Positions 16,084 to 28,536 are shown, counted from the first letter of the stretch. The stretch is DNA of 64,000 nt from Bradyrhizobium hereditatis (GCF_020329435.1 NZ_JAGKJK010000011.1:215538-279537), one strand, 5' to 3'. A program made the numbers and translations. Notes: a model not told the origin generated them from the letters alone.

Positions 16084-17049
16084 TTATTCTGCCGCCGCGC
16101 GATCGCTCGCGCGCAAAGCCAGGAAACGTTCGGCCTCAAGGGCCGCCATGCAGCCAAGGCCGGCAGCCGTCACCGCCTGCCGGTAGGTTTCGTCGGCGAC
16201 ATCGCCGGCAGCGAACAGGCCGGGAATCGATGTCGCGGTCGAGTTCGGCGCCACCTCGACATAGCCGGAGGGTTTCAGCTTGACCTGGCCTTTGACGAGG
16301 TCAGTTGCGGGCGCGTGACCGATCGCGATGAAGACACCGTCCGCCGGCACCTCGGTCAGTTTGCCGGTCTTGACGTTCTTCAGCCGCACATGGGTGACCT
16401 TGTTCGGATTCTCGACGCCAAGGATCTCATCGATCGCCGAGTCCCAGATCACTTTGATTTTCGCGTTCTTGAACAGGCGGTCCTGCAGGATGCGCTCGGC
16501 GCGGAAATGATTGCGGCGGTGCACGATCGTCACCTGCGAAGCGAAGTTTGTCAGGAACAGCGCTTCCTCGACCGCAGTGTTGCCGCCGCCGACCACGATC
16601 ACTTCCTTGCCGCGATAGAAGAAGCCGTCGCAGGTCGCGCAGGCCGAGACGCCGAAGCCCTTGAACTTCTCTTCCGAGGGAATGCCGAGCCAGCGCGCCT
16701 GCGCGCCGGTGGCGAGGACCACCGTCTCCGCCAGATAGACATCGCCGCTATCGCAGGTCAGGCGGAACGGGCGCTGCGCCAGTTCGAGTTTGGTGACGAG
16801 ATCGGTGACGATCTTGGTGCCGACATGCGCTGCCTGCTTCTCCATCTGCTCCATCAGCCAGGGGCCCTGGATGACGTCGGCGAAGCCGGGATAATTCTCC
16901 ACGTCGGTGGTGATGGTGAGTTGTCCGCCGGGCTGGATGCCTTGGATCAGGACGGGCTCCAACATCGCGCGCGCCGCGTAGATCGCCGCGGTGTAGCCGG
17001 CGGGGCCGGAACCGATAATGACGACCTTGGCATGAATAGGCGCAGGCAT
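16084..17049 (-). CDS. trxB: Thioredoxin-disulfide reductase
   Basis: A 321-residue flavoprotein that transfers electrons from NADPH to thioredoxin. It has an N-terminal FAD-binding GSGPAGYTAAIYAARA, the redox-active CATCDG, the NADPH-binding GGGNTAVEEA and the C-terminal FAD motif GLFAAGDVAD. Length and motif order match low-molecular-weight TrxB. It forms an operon with the lysR gene and is divergent from lrp, with about 280 bases between the starts. Confidence 0.97.
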   Translation of the reverse strand: MPAPIHAKVVIIGSGPAGYTAAIYAARAMLEPVLIQGIQPGGQLTITTDVENYPGFADVIQGPWLMEQMEKQAAHVGTKIVTDLVTKLELAQRPFRLTCDSGDVYLAETVVLATGAQARWLGIPSEEKFKGFGVSACATCDGFFYRGKEVIVVGGGNTAVEEALFLTNFASQVTIVHRRNHFRAERILQDRLFKNAKIKVIWDSAIDEILGVENPNKVTHVRLKNVKTGKLTEVPADGVFIAIGHAPATDLVKGQVKLKPSGYVEVAPNSTATSIPGLFAAGDVADETYRQAVTAAGLGCMAALEAERFLALRASDRAAAE

Positions 17050-17326
17050 CGGCGGATCCCTCTCTTATTCGGGGGTTGTTTTTGACTGAGCAGAAAGCGC
17101 CGGAAGGAGGTCGGCGGCGCCGAAAGTGTCAAATCCAAGTCTAAGATATCTGGGTAGCTATGCAAGATTTGCAATTCATCCCAGCGAATTTTCCCCGGAA
17201 CCGAATTCACAATCGCGAAATTGGGCGTTTCGTGCGCAATAAAATTGCGCAAGGCGTCCGGCCTGCGCTAAGAGATTGCCGGCAAAAGCCGCTTCAAGGC
17301 GGCCAAAGTTAGGGAACCCGACGCGC

Positions 17327-17806
17327 GTGTCGAAGAATCTGGACGAAATCGACCTCAAAATTCTTGCCGAGATTCAGGCCGATGGCCGAATCACCAACGT
17401 GGAACTGGCCAAACGCGTCGGTATTTCGCCCCCGCCCTGCCTGCGCCGGGTCCGCACCCTGGAGGAGGAGGGCTACATCCAGGGCTATCGCGGCCTGCTC
17501 GACCCGCGCCGGCTCGGCTTCGACGTCACCGTGTTTGCTTCCGTTCATCTGTCCAGCCAGGCGGATGCGGATTTGCGCGCGTTCGAGGATTTCGTGCGCG
17601 CCGAGCCGTTGGTGCGGGAGTGCTGGATGTTGTCGGGCGAGGTGGACTTCATCCTCAAATGCGTCGCACCCGACATGGCGACGTTTCAGGAGTTCGTCAC
17701 CCACCTGACCGCGGCGCCGCACGTCCGGAACGTCAGGACGTCGCTGGTGCTGCACAATTCGAAATATGAAGCGGCGGTGCCGCTCGATGTGAAGGTGGCG
17801 GGGTGA
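17327..17806 (+). CDS. Lrp/AsnC-family regulator
   Basis: A 159-residue Lrp/AsnC regulator: N-terminal helix-turn-helix (LDEIDLKILAEIQADGRITN, then ISPPPCLRRVRTLEEEGYI) and a C-terminal RAM/AsnC ligand-binding domain (VRECWMLSGEVDFILK). The GTG at 17327 gives the usual family N-terminus; a TTG at 17276 would add 17 residues. It is divergent from trxB, so the shared 280-base region probably holds both promoters. Confidence 0.92.
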   Translation: MSKNLDEIDLKILAEIQADGRITNVELAKRVGISPPPCLRRVRTLEEEGYIQGYRGLLDPRRLGFDVTVFASVHLSSQADADLRAFEDFVRAEPLVRECWMLSGEVDFILKCVAPDMATFQEFVTHLTAAPHVRNVRTSLVLHNSKYEAAVPLDVKVAG

Positions 17807-17811
17807 GCTTT

Positions 17812-17946
17812 ACCTCTCCCGCTTGCGGGGGAGGTCGCATCGCATCGAAGGATGCGATGCGGGTGGGGGAAACTCTCTCCACGCGAGCGGTGTGACTCGC
17901 GGCGGCACCCCCACCCCAACCCTCCCCCGCAAGAGCGGGAGAGGGA
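17812..17946. repeat. Paired REP-like palindromes
   Basis: Two palindromes of the C-rich/GCAAG/G-rich type (about 17815-17842 and 17916-17945) lie in inverted arrangement in the intergenic gap between lrp and doxX. The same motif recurs near 51.3, 51.4, 58.4, 58.5 and 59.0 kb. Confidence 0.75.
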
Positions 17947-17974
17947 GCGCTAGTCCCGGCGCGGTGACTAAGTC

Positions 17975-18397
17975 TCACTTCTTCCGCATCGTGGCGTCGA
18001 GGCTGATCGGGCCGCCGCCTGCGGTCGAAAGATAGAGGCAGGCGAAGCAGAACAGGATCGCGAGCGTGCCGCCGTTGATGAGCGGGAAAAAGCTTCTCGG
18101 CGCGTGACCGATGAAGTAGGCGAATGCCATTTCGCCGGCAAGAATGAAGGCGACGGGCCGTGTGAACAGTCCGAGCAGCAAAAGCGCGCCGAAGATCAAC
18201 TCAATCAGGCCGGCGGCTCCCGAGAGCGACATCAATTGCACCTTGTTGAGGAAGGCGTAAGCGTTCCCCTCCGGAATTGTCGGAAACTTCAGAATCTTCG
18301 CGACGCCGTACTGAAACAGCAGCAGCCCGGTGATGAAGCGAACCAGGCTCAGCGCCTGTGGCTGAAATTTCGCGAGCAGCTTATCGAATTGGTCCAT
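17975..18397 (-). CDS. DoxX-family membrane protein
   Basis: A 140-residue protein with four predicted membrane segments and the DoxX-family pattern: LVRFITGLLLFQYGVAKI, GLIELIFGALLLLGLFTRPV and GEMAFAYFIGHAP. The ATG at 18397 follows GGGGGAC; the upstream part of the frame is not used. DoxX proteins are small inner-membrane proteins linked to quinone or thiosulfate chemistry and to redox stress, but this member has no partner that fixes its role. Confidence 0.85.
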   Translation of the reverse strand: MDQFDKLLAKFQPQALSLVRFITGLLLFQYGVAKILKFPTIPEGNAYAFLNKVQLMSLSGAAGLIELIFGALLLLGLFTRPVAFILAGEMAFAYFIGHAPRSFFPLINGGTLAILFCFACLYLSTAGGGPISLDATMRKK

Positions 18398-18715
18398 GTT
18401 AACGTCCCCCTTGTTTGACGCGCTAGGAACTAGCGTGACGAGATTACACGGTGTTGGCGAATCTCGTGTGATGCCGAGACAACACCAGTGAAATTGAATC
18501 ATTCCCACTGCTTCGCGACATTGTCGCGATTGCGGCGCAACAAGATCGCGTTCGGGCACACACACGAGTCCGCCGCTTCGATCGCACTCCCTTGCGGAAA
18601 GACGAAGCCTCGCAGCGCAAACTCATTTGGTTATGAACCATAAGCATTCCCCGAAGCGCCGGATATTATGAAATCCGCCGCATCACCACTCACAATGCTG
18701 TCAGCACGCGGCAAC

Positions 18716-18743
18716 AAAAAGCCGCGTCGGAAGACGCGGCTTT
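18716..18743 (-). terminator. Intrinsic terminator after greA
   Basis: Perfect 8-bp stem GCCGCGTC/GACGCGGC with loop GGAA on the plus strand, flanked by an A-run at 18716-18720. On the minus strand this reads as a stem then five T residues, 25 bases after the greA stop. Confidence 0.9.
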
Positions 18744-18767
18744 GTCGCAACAGTAACTCGCAGGTGA

Positions 18768-19244
18768 CTACCGCCACTCCACCTTGGTGATCTCGTAGGC
18801 CTTGGCGCCGCCGGGCGCCATCACTTCGACGGTGGTGCCCTTCTTCTTGCCGATCAGCGCGCGCGCGAGCGGCGAGGTGATGGAGATGCGGCCCTTCTTG
18901 GCGTCAGCCTCGACTTCGCCGACGATCTGCCACACCGCCTTCTTCTCGGTATCCTCGTCAACCAGCGTGACGGTCGCGCCGAACTTGACGGTGTCGCCGG
19001 ACAGTTTCGAGATGTCGATCACGTCGGCGCGCGCGAGCTTGTCTTCGAGCTCGGCGATGCGGCCTTCATTGTGTGACTGCTCTTCCTTGGCAGCGTGATA
19101 TTCCGCGTTCTCGGAGAGATCGCCATGCGAGCGCGCCTCGGCGATATGCTCGATGATGCGCGGACGATCGACCGACTGGCGCTGCTTCAACTCGAACTCC
19201 AGGGCGGCATAGCCGCTCGCAGTCATCGGAACCTTGTCCATCAT
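18768..19244 (-). CDS. greA: Transcription elongation factor GreA
   Basis: A 158-residue GreA: an N-terminal coiled coil with HGDLSENAEYHAAKEEQSHN, the acidic tip that enters the RNA polymerase secondary channel and stimulates transcript cleavage, followed by the FKBP-like C-terminal domain ending APGGAKAYEITKVEW. It follows carB on the same strand with about 215 bases between, and is ended by a strong terminator. Confidence 0.97.
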   Translation of the reverse strand: MMDKVPMTASGYAALEFELKQRQSVDRPRIIEHIAEARSHGDLSENAEYHAAKEEQSHNEGRIAELEDKLARADVIDISKLSGDTVKFGATVTLVDEDTEKKAVWQIVGEVEADAKKGRISITSPLARALIGKKKGTTVEVMAPGGAKAYEITKVEWR

Positions 19245-19459
19245 CTCTTCCGTCCTTCCGTCGTGCCGCCTCGCCCGGGACGCCTGCGCGCACGAGGTAT
19301 TTACTAGATTTCGATTCGGGCTTTCCTGGCTCGATCCGAGCCTGACAGCCTATTAATTTTCGGCCCCTTTCGGGGCCGATTCAACATCCAACCAAGCGGT
19401 GAGTTCCAGCCATATGGCTGTATTGCCAATCGTTTAGCGGGCATTTGCCCAGCCAACGA

Positions 19460-22924
<3,465 letters not shown>

Positions 22925-22950
22925 CAGCTCTCAGACGGGATTTTGGGCAC

Positions 22951-22978
22951 AAAAAAAGGGCGCGCAGCCGCGCGTCCC
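22951..22978 (-). terminator. Intrinsic terminator/attenuator in carB leader
   Basis: On the minus strand GGG-A-CGCGC pairs with GCGCGCCC (one bulge) and is followed by seven T residues at 22957-22951. The carB ATG is only 27 bases further, too close for a separate promoter, so it is probably a conditional terminator for carB or the end of the upstream small RNA. Confidence 0.75.
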
Positions 22979-23197
22979 CTAAGCCAAAGAGCGCGGGTCT
23001 CCCTCGCGCGCGGGTGGTCTTTAGACCAGATTCCGCACCCGCGAAACCCCCAAAAACGGGCCATCAACGGGGAAATTCAGGGTTCTGGAAGGGCTTGGGA
23101 AGGACTTGCCGAGCCGAGGTCCGCCTTCGCCACGCTACGGCGCGACAGCCTTCGCCACTGCTGGCTTGCCGAGCCGAAGCTGCGGAGCAGCGAAGGC

Positions 23198-23273
23198 TGG
23201 AGGCCCGGCCTGGATTTGAACCAGGATAAAGAGCATTGCACTGCTCCCGCGTCGTCGCTTCCGCCACCGGGCC
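23198..23273 (-). tRNA. Atypical tRNA-Cys-like gene (GCA), encoded CCA
   Basis: A 76-nt cloverleaf on the minus strand. The acceptor stem GGCCCGG/CCGGGCC is perfect, with discriminator U and encoded CCA. The T arm is CCTGG-TTCAAAT-CCAGG. The anticodon stem is five Watson-Crick pairs (GAGCA/TGCTC, extendable by two G-U pairs) around a loop GTGCAA of only six bases, with U then GCA at 23239-23237. The D arm GCG/CGC has a ten-base loop without the usual GG pair. CCA, discriminator and GCA point to tRNA-Cys, but the short anticodon loop and the missing D-loop GG are abnormal. It could be a divergent functional tRNA, a regulatory tRNA-like RNA or a decayed copy. Confidence 0.55.
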
Positions 23274-23353
23274 GCGGCCATCATGGCTGATCACGGCGCG
23301 GTGAACCATGCTTAGCGTGCTTTAGGGTTAACAACCTTAGGGCGCGGCAGGGA

Positions 23354-24058
23354 TCAACTAAGCTGGAGGGCGTGCCGGGCCACGAAGGTCATCCGCCAAG
23401 GGTTGTGGCCGATGTTCTGATGCGCGCGCGAGGTAGAGAAGCCGGCCTGGGCGAGCTTCTCGATCATCGCATTCTCGCTGTAGCGCTGCAGCCCGATGCG
23501 GGTGCGCAGCTGCCGGTAGTCGGAAAGCGCCGTACTGGCGAGCCCGTACAGGGCGTCTTTGAGGAAGCCGTGAGAGCGTGCGAATTTCAATAGCGCCAGC
23601 ACGTCTCTGAACATACCGACCTCCGGGCGCAGGACATCGCCCACTACCAGCCGGCCGTTTGGCTTCAACAGCCGGTGAATGATGGCAAACGCTGAATCCA
23701 GTTCCTGCGGAGTCATGTATTGCGTGACCGAATTCATCACGACGAGATCGACCGAGCCTTCCGCCATTCGCGTGAGATCTTCAAGCGAGCGGACGCGGAT
23801 CTTGGTGTTCGGCGCGAAGCGCGCGATCAGCCGGCCGCGAACGCCGGGTGCCGGCTCGGCCAGATAGAGCTTGGCGCAGGCGTCCGCCACCTTGGCTGCC
23901 GATAGCGCTTCGCCGCAGGCATAGTCCAGCACGACGGAGTCGGGCGAGGCGATATAGCCAATGATATCGCGCGCGATCAGCTGAAAATGCAGATCCCGAT
24001 GCAGCTTGCTCGCATAAATCGTATGCGTGGAATCGTAATAGTCGATCCATTCATCCAT
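23354..24058 (-). CDS. Class I SAM-dependent methyltransferase
   Basis: About 234 residues with a Rossmann methyltransferase core: motif I VVLDYACGEALSA, an acidic strand-2 end LYLAEPAP, and VDLVVMNSVTQYM before the LLKPNGRLVVGDV strand. The substrate is unknown. The ATG at 24058 is chosen; a TTG at 24076 with GGGGAA upstream would add six residues. It is convergent with nothing and divergent from dps, with about 120 bases between. Confidence 0.85.
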   Translation of the reverse strand: MDEWIDYYDSTHTIYASKLHRDLHFQLIARDIIGYIASPDSVVLDYACGEALSAAKVADACAKLYLAEPAPGVRGRLIARFAPNTKIRVRSLEDLTRMAEGSVDLVVMNSVTQYMTPQELDSAFAIIHRLLKPNGRLVVGDVLRPEVGMFRDVLALLKFARSHGFLKDALYGLASTALSDYRQLRTRIGLQRYSENAMIEKLAQAGFSTSRAHQNIGHNPWRMTFVARHALQLS

Positions 24059-24181
24059 GCGTGCGTGCCCAGCCAAACAGCCGGTTCCCCTGCCGGAACC
24101 AGCCAGAGAGTGATGCGTTAGGTCGTCCGGCGGCCGATGTCCATCGCCGCCTCAATCCGGTTCCTAACAGGAAGGTGTAAC

Positions 24182-24715
24182 GTGAGCAAAACCAACAATA
24201 AATCCGACAAGGTATCCCCTGACCTCGACACGCCGACCGATCTGGCGCCGGCTGCGGTAGAGAAGATTTCGGCATCGCTCAACGTCCTTTTGGCGGACGC
24301 CTTCGCGCTTTACCTGAAGACCAAGAACTTCCACTGGCACGTCAGCGGCCGGCATTTCCGCGATTATCATCTGCTGTTGGACGAGCAATCGGAAGCGATC
24401 TTCGCCACCACCGACCAGCTTGCCGAGCGGGTGCGCAAGCTCGGCGGTATCACGCTGCGCTCGATCGGGCAGATCGCCAAGCTGCAGACCATCCAGGACA
24501 ACAACGAATCCTATGTCCCGCCGCGCGAGATGCTGCGCGAATTGATGGAGGATAACAAGAAGATGGCGACGGCGATGCGCAAGGCACACAAGCTCGCCGA
24601 CGACAATGAGGACCGAGGCACCGCCCAGTTGCTCGAATTGTTCATCGACGAGACCGAGCGTCGCACCTGGTTCCTGTTCGAGGCCAGCCGCCAGGACGGC
24701 GCCAACGCGGCCTGA
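24182..24715 (+). CDS. dps: Dps-family DNA-protecting ferritin
   Basis: A 177-residue Dps/ferritin-like protein. The ferroxidase-centre region is KTKNFHWHVSGRHFRDYH followed by LLLDEQSEAIF, as in Dps dodecamers that oxidise and store iron and shield DNA from peroxide. A Lys/Asn-rich N-terminal tail could bind DNA. The GTG at 24182 follows AGGAAGG and is preferred to the upstream ATG at 24137. Confidence 0.92.
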   Translation: MSKTNNKSDKVSPDLDTPTDLAPAAVEKISASLNVLLADAFALYLKTKNFHWHVSGRHFRDYHLLLDEQSEAIFATTDQLAERVRKLGGITLRSIGQIAKLQTIQDNNESYVPPREMLRELMEDNKKMATAMRKAHKLADDNEDRGTAQLLELFIDETERRTWFLFEASRQDGANAA

Positions 24716-24908
24716 GTGCGCATATGCGTTCGTGGATTCGCAGGATGGGCCTCGCTCGCCATCCCTGCGTTCTGCGGCGGGCACGCCGAGCTATGTCAGC
24801 TTGCTGGCCCGTCTGCAGATGGGTCACTGGCCAGATGATGCCCGGCGTGTTTTCGGCGCCAGTAGCCAGGATGGAATAAACGCAGTTCGCCGCCACCAGC
24901 GCTGGCAG

Positions 24909-25997
24909 CTACTTCGTCACCACCCGGCGCGCCGGCGTCAGTGTGCTGGTGGGCGCCATCGGCGAGATCGAGAACGTCAGCCAGGTATTCCACCCCGAAG
25001 GCCGGTTCTCGGCTGCGAATTCGCCGTAGCCTTTTAGGTTGAGATATCCCTGCATGTCGCCGACCGGAAAAAGAATTCCGATCTGCGGACCAATGCCGAA
25101 GACACGCGAGCGGAACCCGCCGAGCGCCGGATGTTGACCGAAGTCGTCGGTGATCTGCTGATATCCATATCCGACGAAGCCGACGAAAACCTGCTTGGAA
25201 AGGAATTGCGAGATTCCCCAATCGACGTGGAAGTCGATCCCGTTCTGGTACTGCGTGTGATTATTCTTGAAGTTGTAGGTAAATCCGGCGACGGCGGAGA
25301 ATTCGTGCCCAGCGGCCGGATTGAAGTAGGTGTAGCCGCCGCCCGCGTCGATCGCGGCGTGACCGATGCCGAGGTTGCTGAGGCGTGCAGGATCGTAGGC
25401 GCCGACCGGAATGTCTCCGGTCAGATAGGTCATGAAATTGTGCACGCCGGCATTCCACTTCAGCGTGGCCTGCGGATAGAGGTCGCCGACCGAAGTGAGT
25501 GAATCCGAGATGCTCCCCGTGCGGGTTATCACGAGCGGCCCGATTGCGGTGGTGAGCGTTCCATCGATGCCGGTGCTTGCTCGGCCGAATATGCCGGTGA
25601 CGCCGATTGCAAGTTGGCCGCCAAGCACCGGTGTACCGAAAGTGTAAGTGGGATTCAGAAGAATCAGATCGGCTTGCGCGTTCAGACTGGCATTGAAATC
25701 CACGTTGACTGTTGCCGGGAATCTGCCGATCTGGATCTGCCTTGCCGCGGCGACGGCGCCAGATGCTTCGACCGAGGTGTGATAATACACCGCGGCCATG
25801 GACCAGCCCGGCACCTGTGGTGTCGCGGCAAGGCTGGAGAAGCGTCCGGGAAGCCAGTACGAAACACCGCTCTCGTCGGCGTATGCCGCGTGGGACACGA
25901 AGCCGAGCAGCGCCACGGCAGCGCTGAAACTTGAGTGGATCAGCCAACGCCGAGATTTTTGTTTGCAAGATTTTCGTTTGGATGTGTCGCGTGTCAT
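24909..25997 (-). CDS. Outer-membrane protein, phenol-degradation MetA type
   Basis: A 362-residue protein with a signal peptide (ending HAAYADE) and a beta-strand-rich body ending in an aromatic-alternating strand (WNTWLTFSIS) followed by a short tail. The pattern (YWLPGRFSSLAATPQVPGWS, GYTYFNPAAGHEFSAVAGFT) fits the MetA-pathway-of-phenol-degradation/SphA outer-membrane family (PF13557), thought to form channels for hydrophobic compounds. No catabolic genes are adjacent. Upstream lie an HlyD remnant and a HupE-like gene on the same strand. Confidence 0.8.
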   Translation of the reverse strand: MTRDTSKRKSCKQKSRRWLIHSSFSAAVALLGFVSHAAYADESGVSYWLPGRFSSLAATPQVPGWSMAAVYYHTSVEASGAVAAARQIQIGRFPATVNVDFNASLNAQADLILLNPTYTFGTPVLGGQLAIGVTGIFGRASTGIDGTLTTAIGPLVITRTGSISDSLTSVGDLYPQATLKWNAGVHNFMTYLTGDIPVGAYDPARLSNLGIGHAAIDAGGGYTYFNPAAGHEFSAVAGFTYNFKNNHTQYQNGIDFHVDWGISQFLSKQVFVGFVGYGYQQITDDFGQHPALGGFRSRVFGIGPQIGILFPVGDMQGYLNLKGYGEFAAENRPSGWNTWLTFSISPMAPTSTLTPARRVVTK

Positions 25998-26187
25998 TTG
26001 TCTGCCCCAAATGGCCGGAGATCACATTGCAACCACGGACGAGGTCACGTGCCTCGCCAACGTCCGCTTCGCCTTGATCGCCGCCGCGACAAGGGTTGAG
26101 TACATACTACCCGAAGTCGCGTTGTAATGCGGCATCAGTGGGCTGAAATCGCCCGTCGCAAGACAGCATCGGTTGCTGCTGATGGTG

Positions 26188-26505
26188 TCAGAGATAGGCG
26201 GCATAGGAGTTGACCCAAACCAGGATGGACATGATCAGGCCGATGACGCCGGCGTTCTCTGCAATTACGGTGGCGGTGCCAGGCATGCCGAGCCTGAGCT
26301 GGCTGCGATCGATGTCCTTCGGTATGGAGATGACAGCCGGATAGGCCTTGGCGCCGCCGATCGAGCCGACTTTGGCCAGCGTCCCGGAAACGGCGATCTC
26401 GCCCTGTCCCACGCCCTTGCGGATCCCCGTGATCGTCGCCTCATGGATGCGGCCGGGATCCTGCGTTTGCGCATATGCCTTTCTTTGAAAGCCCGTCTCC
26501 ACTTT
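26188..26505 (-). pseudogene. C-terminal remnant of HlyD-family membrane-fusion protein
   Basis: About 105 codons encode only the end of an HlyD-type secretion protein: the beta domain GEIAVSGTLAKVGSIG, SQLRLGMPGTATVIAENAG and the closing segment IGLIMSILVWVNSYAAYL. The signal anchor, hairpin and lipoyl parts are absent, and the frame runs upstream into the HupE-like gene's DNA without homology. So this is a truncated gene, probably left by a deletion that brought the HupE-like gene next to it. Confidence 0.6.
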
Positions 26506-26510
26506 TCCGG

Positions 26511-27509
26511 CTAGGCTGCAAATTCCGCCAGCCGCTCGATGAACCAAAATGCCGCCAGGGATCCGATCGCATAGATCGCCGCCGCCGACGCGTAGCGTTC
26601 GAATTTCGGCGGCGGATTGATGCGCTTGGCACACGCCAATGCGCCGAGAACGACGCCGACGAAGATCAGCTGTCCGATCTCCACGCCGATGTTGAATGTG
26701 AAGAGCGCGAGCGGGATGTCGCCTTGTGGAAGGCCGATCTCCGTCAGGGCGCCGGCGAACCCGAACCCGTGAAGCAGCCCGAACGAGAACGCGACAACCC
26801 ACGGCCATCTTGCCGTCAGGCTCGCCTGTCCGCGCCGCGTTCGGATGATCTCGCAGGCGAGCAGCAAGATACTGAGCGCGATGCTGGCTTCGACCGGCGG
26901 CCCGGGAACGTGCACGATTCCGAGCGTCGCCAGGCTCAGGGTAATCGAGTGCGCGACGGTGAAGGCGGTGATCGTTATGAGCAGTGCGCGGCCGCTGCGA
27001 ACGATCAAGATCAAGGCCAGCACGAAAAGCAGGTGATCGTAGCCGAATAAAATGTGTTCGACACCCTGCATCAGGTAGGTCGCGGCGACTTCCAGCGAGC
27101 TACGCGAGGTTGCGATCTCGATCCACGGTTTTGACGGTCGTACCAGCGTAGTTGAAAAGGTACCATCGAGCATCTGCACGCGCGCCAGAACGTCGGTGAT
27201 GGTTGCCTGTAGGCCAACAAGCTCGATGCGGGTGCCGGCGAGGCTCCCACTGGTCTCAATTACTCTGCGCTCGATCAGCGAATCCGAGAGTTCTCGGAGC
27301 ACGGGCTCGGTGACGTTGCGTGCGTTCGCCGGAAAACGCAGCACCACCGGCAGGCGCATTCCTGACAAGACTGGCGTACGCCATACGATCTCGTACCGCT
27401 GCGGCGCGATCTCCGTAACCTGGAGGCAAGCCGGGCGCGCCTCATGCGCGGTCGCGGCATTAAGGAACGCGAATGCCGCGGCGATGATGCCCAGAAATGC
27501 CGACCGCAT
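26511..27509 (-). CDS. HupE/UreJ-family membrane protein
   Basis: About 332 residues: signal peptide (to TAHEARPA), an extracytoplasmic beta domain (about 25-150), then membrane segments with GVEHILFGYDHLLFVLALIL and FSFGLLHGFGFAGAL. The paired His-containing GxxHhxxGxDH and LLHGFGFA motifs mark the HupE/UreJ_2 family, related to nickel/cobalt permeases but often of unknown cargo. The ATG at 27509 is chosen because it begins the signal peptide. It lies 39 bases downstream of the PpiC-type gene. Confidence 0.85.
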   Translation of the reverse strand: MRSAFLGIIAAAFAFLNAATAHEARPACLQVTEIAPQRYEIVWRTPVLSGMRLPVVLRFPANARNVTEPVLRELSDSLIERRVIETSGSLAGTRIELVGLQATITDVLARVQMLDGTFSTTLVRPSKPWIEIATSRSSLEVAATYLMQGVEHILFGYDHLLFVLALILIVRSGRALLITITAFTVAHSITLSLATLGIVHVPGPPVEASIALSILLLACEIIRTRRGQASLTARWPWVVAFSFGLLHGFGFAGALTEIGLPQGDIPLALFTFNIGVEIGQLIFVGVVLGALACAKRINPPPKFERYASAAAIYAIGSLAAFWFIERLAEFAA

Positions 27510-27548
27510 AATCAAGGGTTCTCCAACCACCCATCCCTGTCTTTTCGG

Positions 27549-28478
27549 CTAGTTTTTGGCTCTCTCCGGCGTCACAACCTGATAGCGCGCGCGCATGGTT
27601 TCGTAAGCCTTGCGCTTGGCTTGTGCTCGCTGGTCTTCGATCCATTCCGCCTTGATTTCGGGTTCGATCTCTTCGAAGTCTGGGACGCGGCTCGGAACGG
27701 ATGTGTCGATGAAAACTAGGTGCCAGCCGTATCCGGATTCGATCGGCCCATGCCATCGGCCCGGTTTGAGGCCGGCGACTTCTCGGGCAAAGTTTGAACC
27801 AAACAGTTTGGCCATATCCTCTGCGGACCGGTCGCCGTAGTAATCACGATCCATGAAGGGATCACCCAAGGCGGCGGCATCTTGAAAATCTCCTGGCCTC
27901 CCCGCGAGCTGCTCCATGGCTTTCGCGGCAGCCTCCCGGGATCGCTCGCCGTGTTGATCGGGAGAAAAATAAACATGGCGGAACGATACGCGAGGCGGAA
28001 GGGAAAACCTCTGCGGGTTGTCCTTGAACCAGGCTCTCAGCATATCCGTCGAAGGGTCGCTATCGATTGAAGCACCTTCGGCCAGAAATTCCATCTTCTG
28101 AGCCAATCGCCGTTTGACGATCGTGTCGTTCTTGTCCAATCCGAGAGCCAAAGCTTCCCGGTAGAGCACTTCCTCCCGGACCTTAAGTTCAATAAGGCTT
28201 TGCATTTCTGCGGGAGTGGGGGGAGCTCGCCCTTGCGCAAGCCAGGTTACACCCAACTGTTCGAAGTCGGCCGGTGTCAGGACGATCCGGTTTGATTCGG
28301 ATTTGGCTTCCAAATCTGGGTGCAATCGGTCGTACACCACGAACAAGATGAGGCCGACCACAAGGAAATGAAGCAGAGGCTCGTTTGCCAGCCGCCGCAC
28401 TATCGAGGGCTGGGTCACCAATGTCGCATCCGAAACGGAATCGGAACGTTCAGCCGTTCCGCGGGTCGAACGATCCAT
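27549..28478 (-). CDS. Membrane-anchored PpiC-type peptidyl-prolyl isomerase
   Basis: A 309-residue protein with one N-terminal membrane anchor (LLHFLVVGLILFVVYD, about 36-52), a SurA/PpiD-like helical chaperone region (about 65-150) and a parvulin-like domain near 160-275 with VSFRHVYFS and GYGWHLVFID. It probably folds exported proteins. It sits between the HupE-like and DUF3604 genes on one strand, and the same trio is likely transcribed together. Confidence 0.85.
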   Translation of the reverse strand: MDRSTRGTAERSDSVSDATLVTQPSIVRRLANEPLLHFLVVGLILFVVYDRLHPDLEAKSESNRIVLTPADFEQLGVTWLAQGRAPPTPAEMQSLIELKVREEVLYREALALGLDKNDTIVKRRLAQKMEFLAEGASIDSDPSTDMLRAWFKDNPQRFSLPPRVSFRHVYFSPDQHGERSREAAAKAMEQLAGRPGDFQDAAALGDPFMDRDYYGDRSAEDMAKLFGSNFAREVAGLKPGRWHGPIESGYGWHLVFIDTSVPSRVPDFEEIEPEIKAEWIEDQRAQAKRKAYETMRARYQVVTPERAKN

Positions 28479-28536
28479 TAGCTTCGAACCTTTGGAGGCA
28501 ATGCGGCTGGCTGCATGTCGAGCGACCTAACTCTCG

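Noticed and set aside
17812..17946. CRISPR-like paired repeats
   Set aside because: Only two inverted palindromic units, no regular spacers and no cas genes in the window.
19356..19380. CGGCCCC/GGGGCCG hairpin after carB as a terminator
   Set aside because: Good stem, but no T-run follows on either strand; could be a processing or REP-type hairpin.
26188..26808. 206-codon frame as a complete gene
   Set aside because: Its first half is a shadow of the HupE-like gene; only the last 105 codons resemble an HlyD protein.
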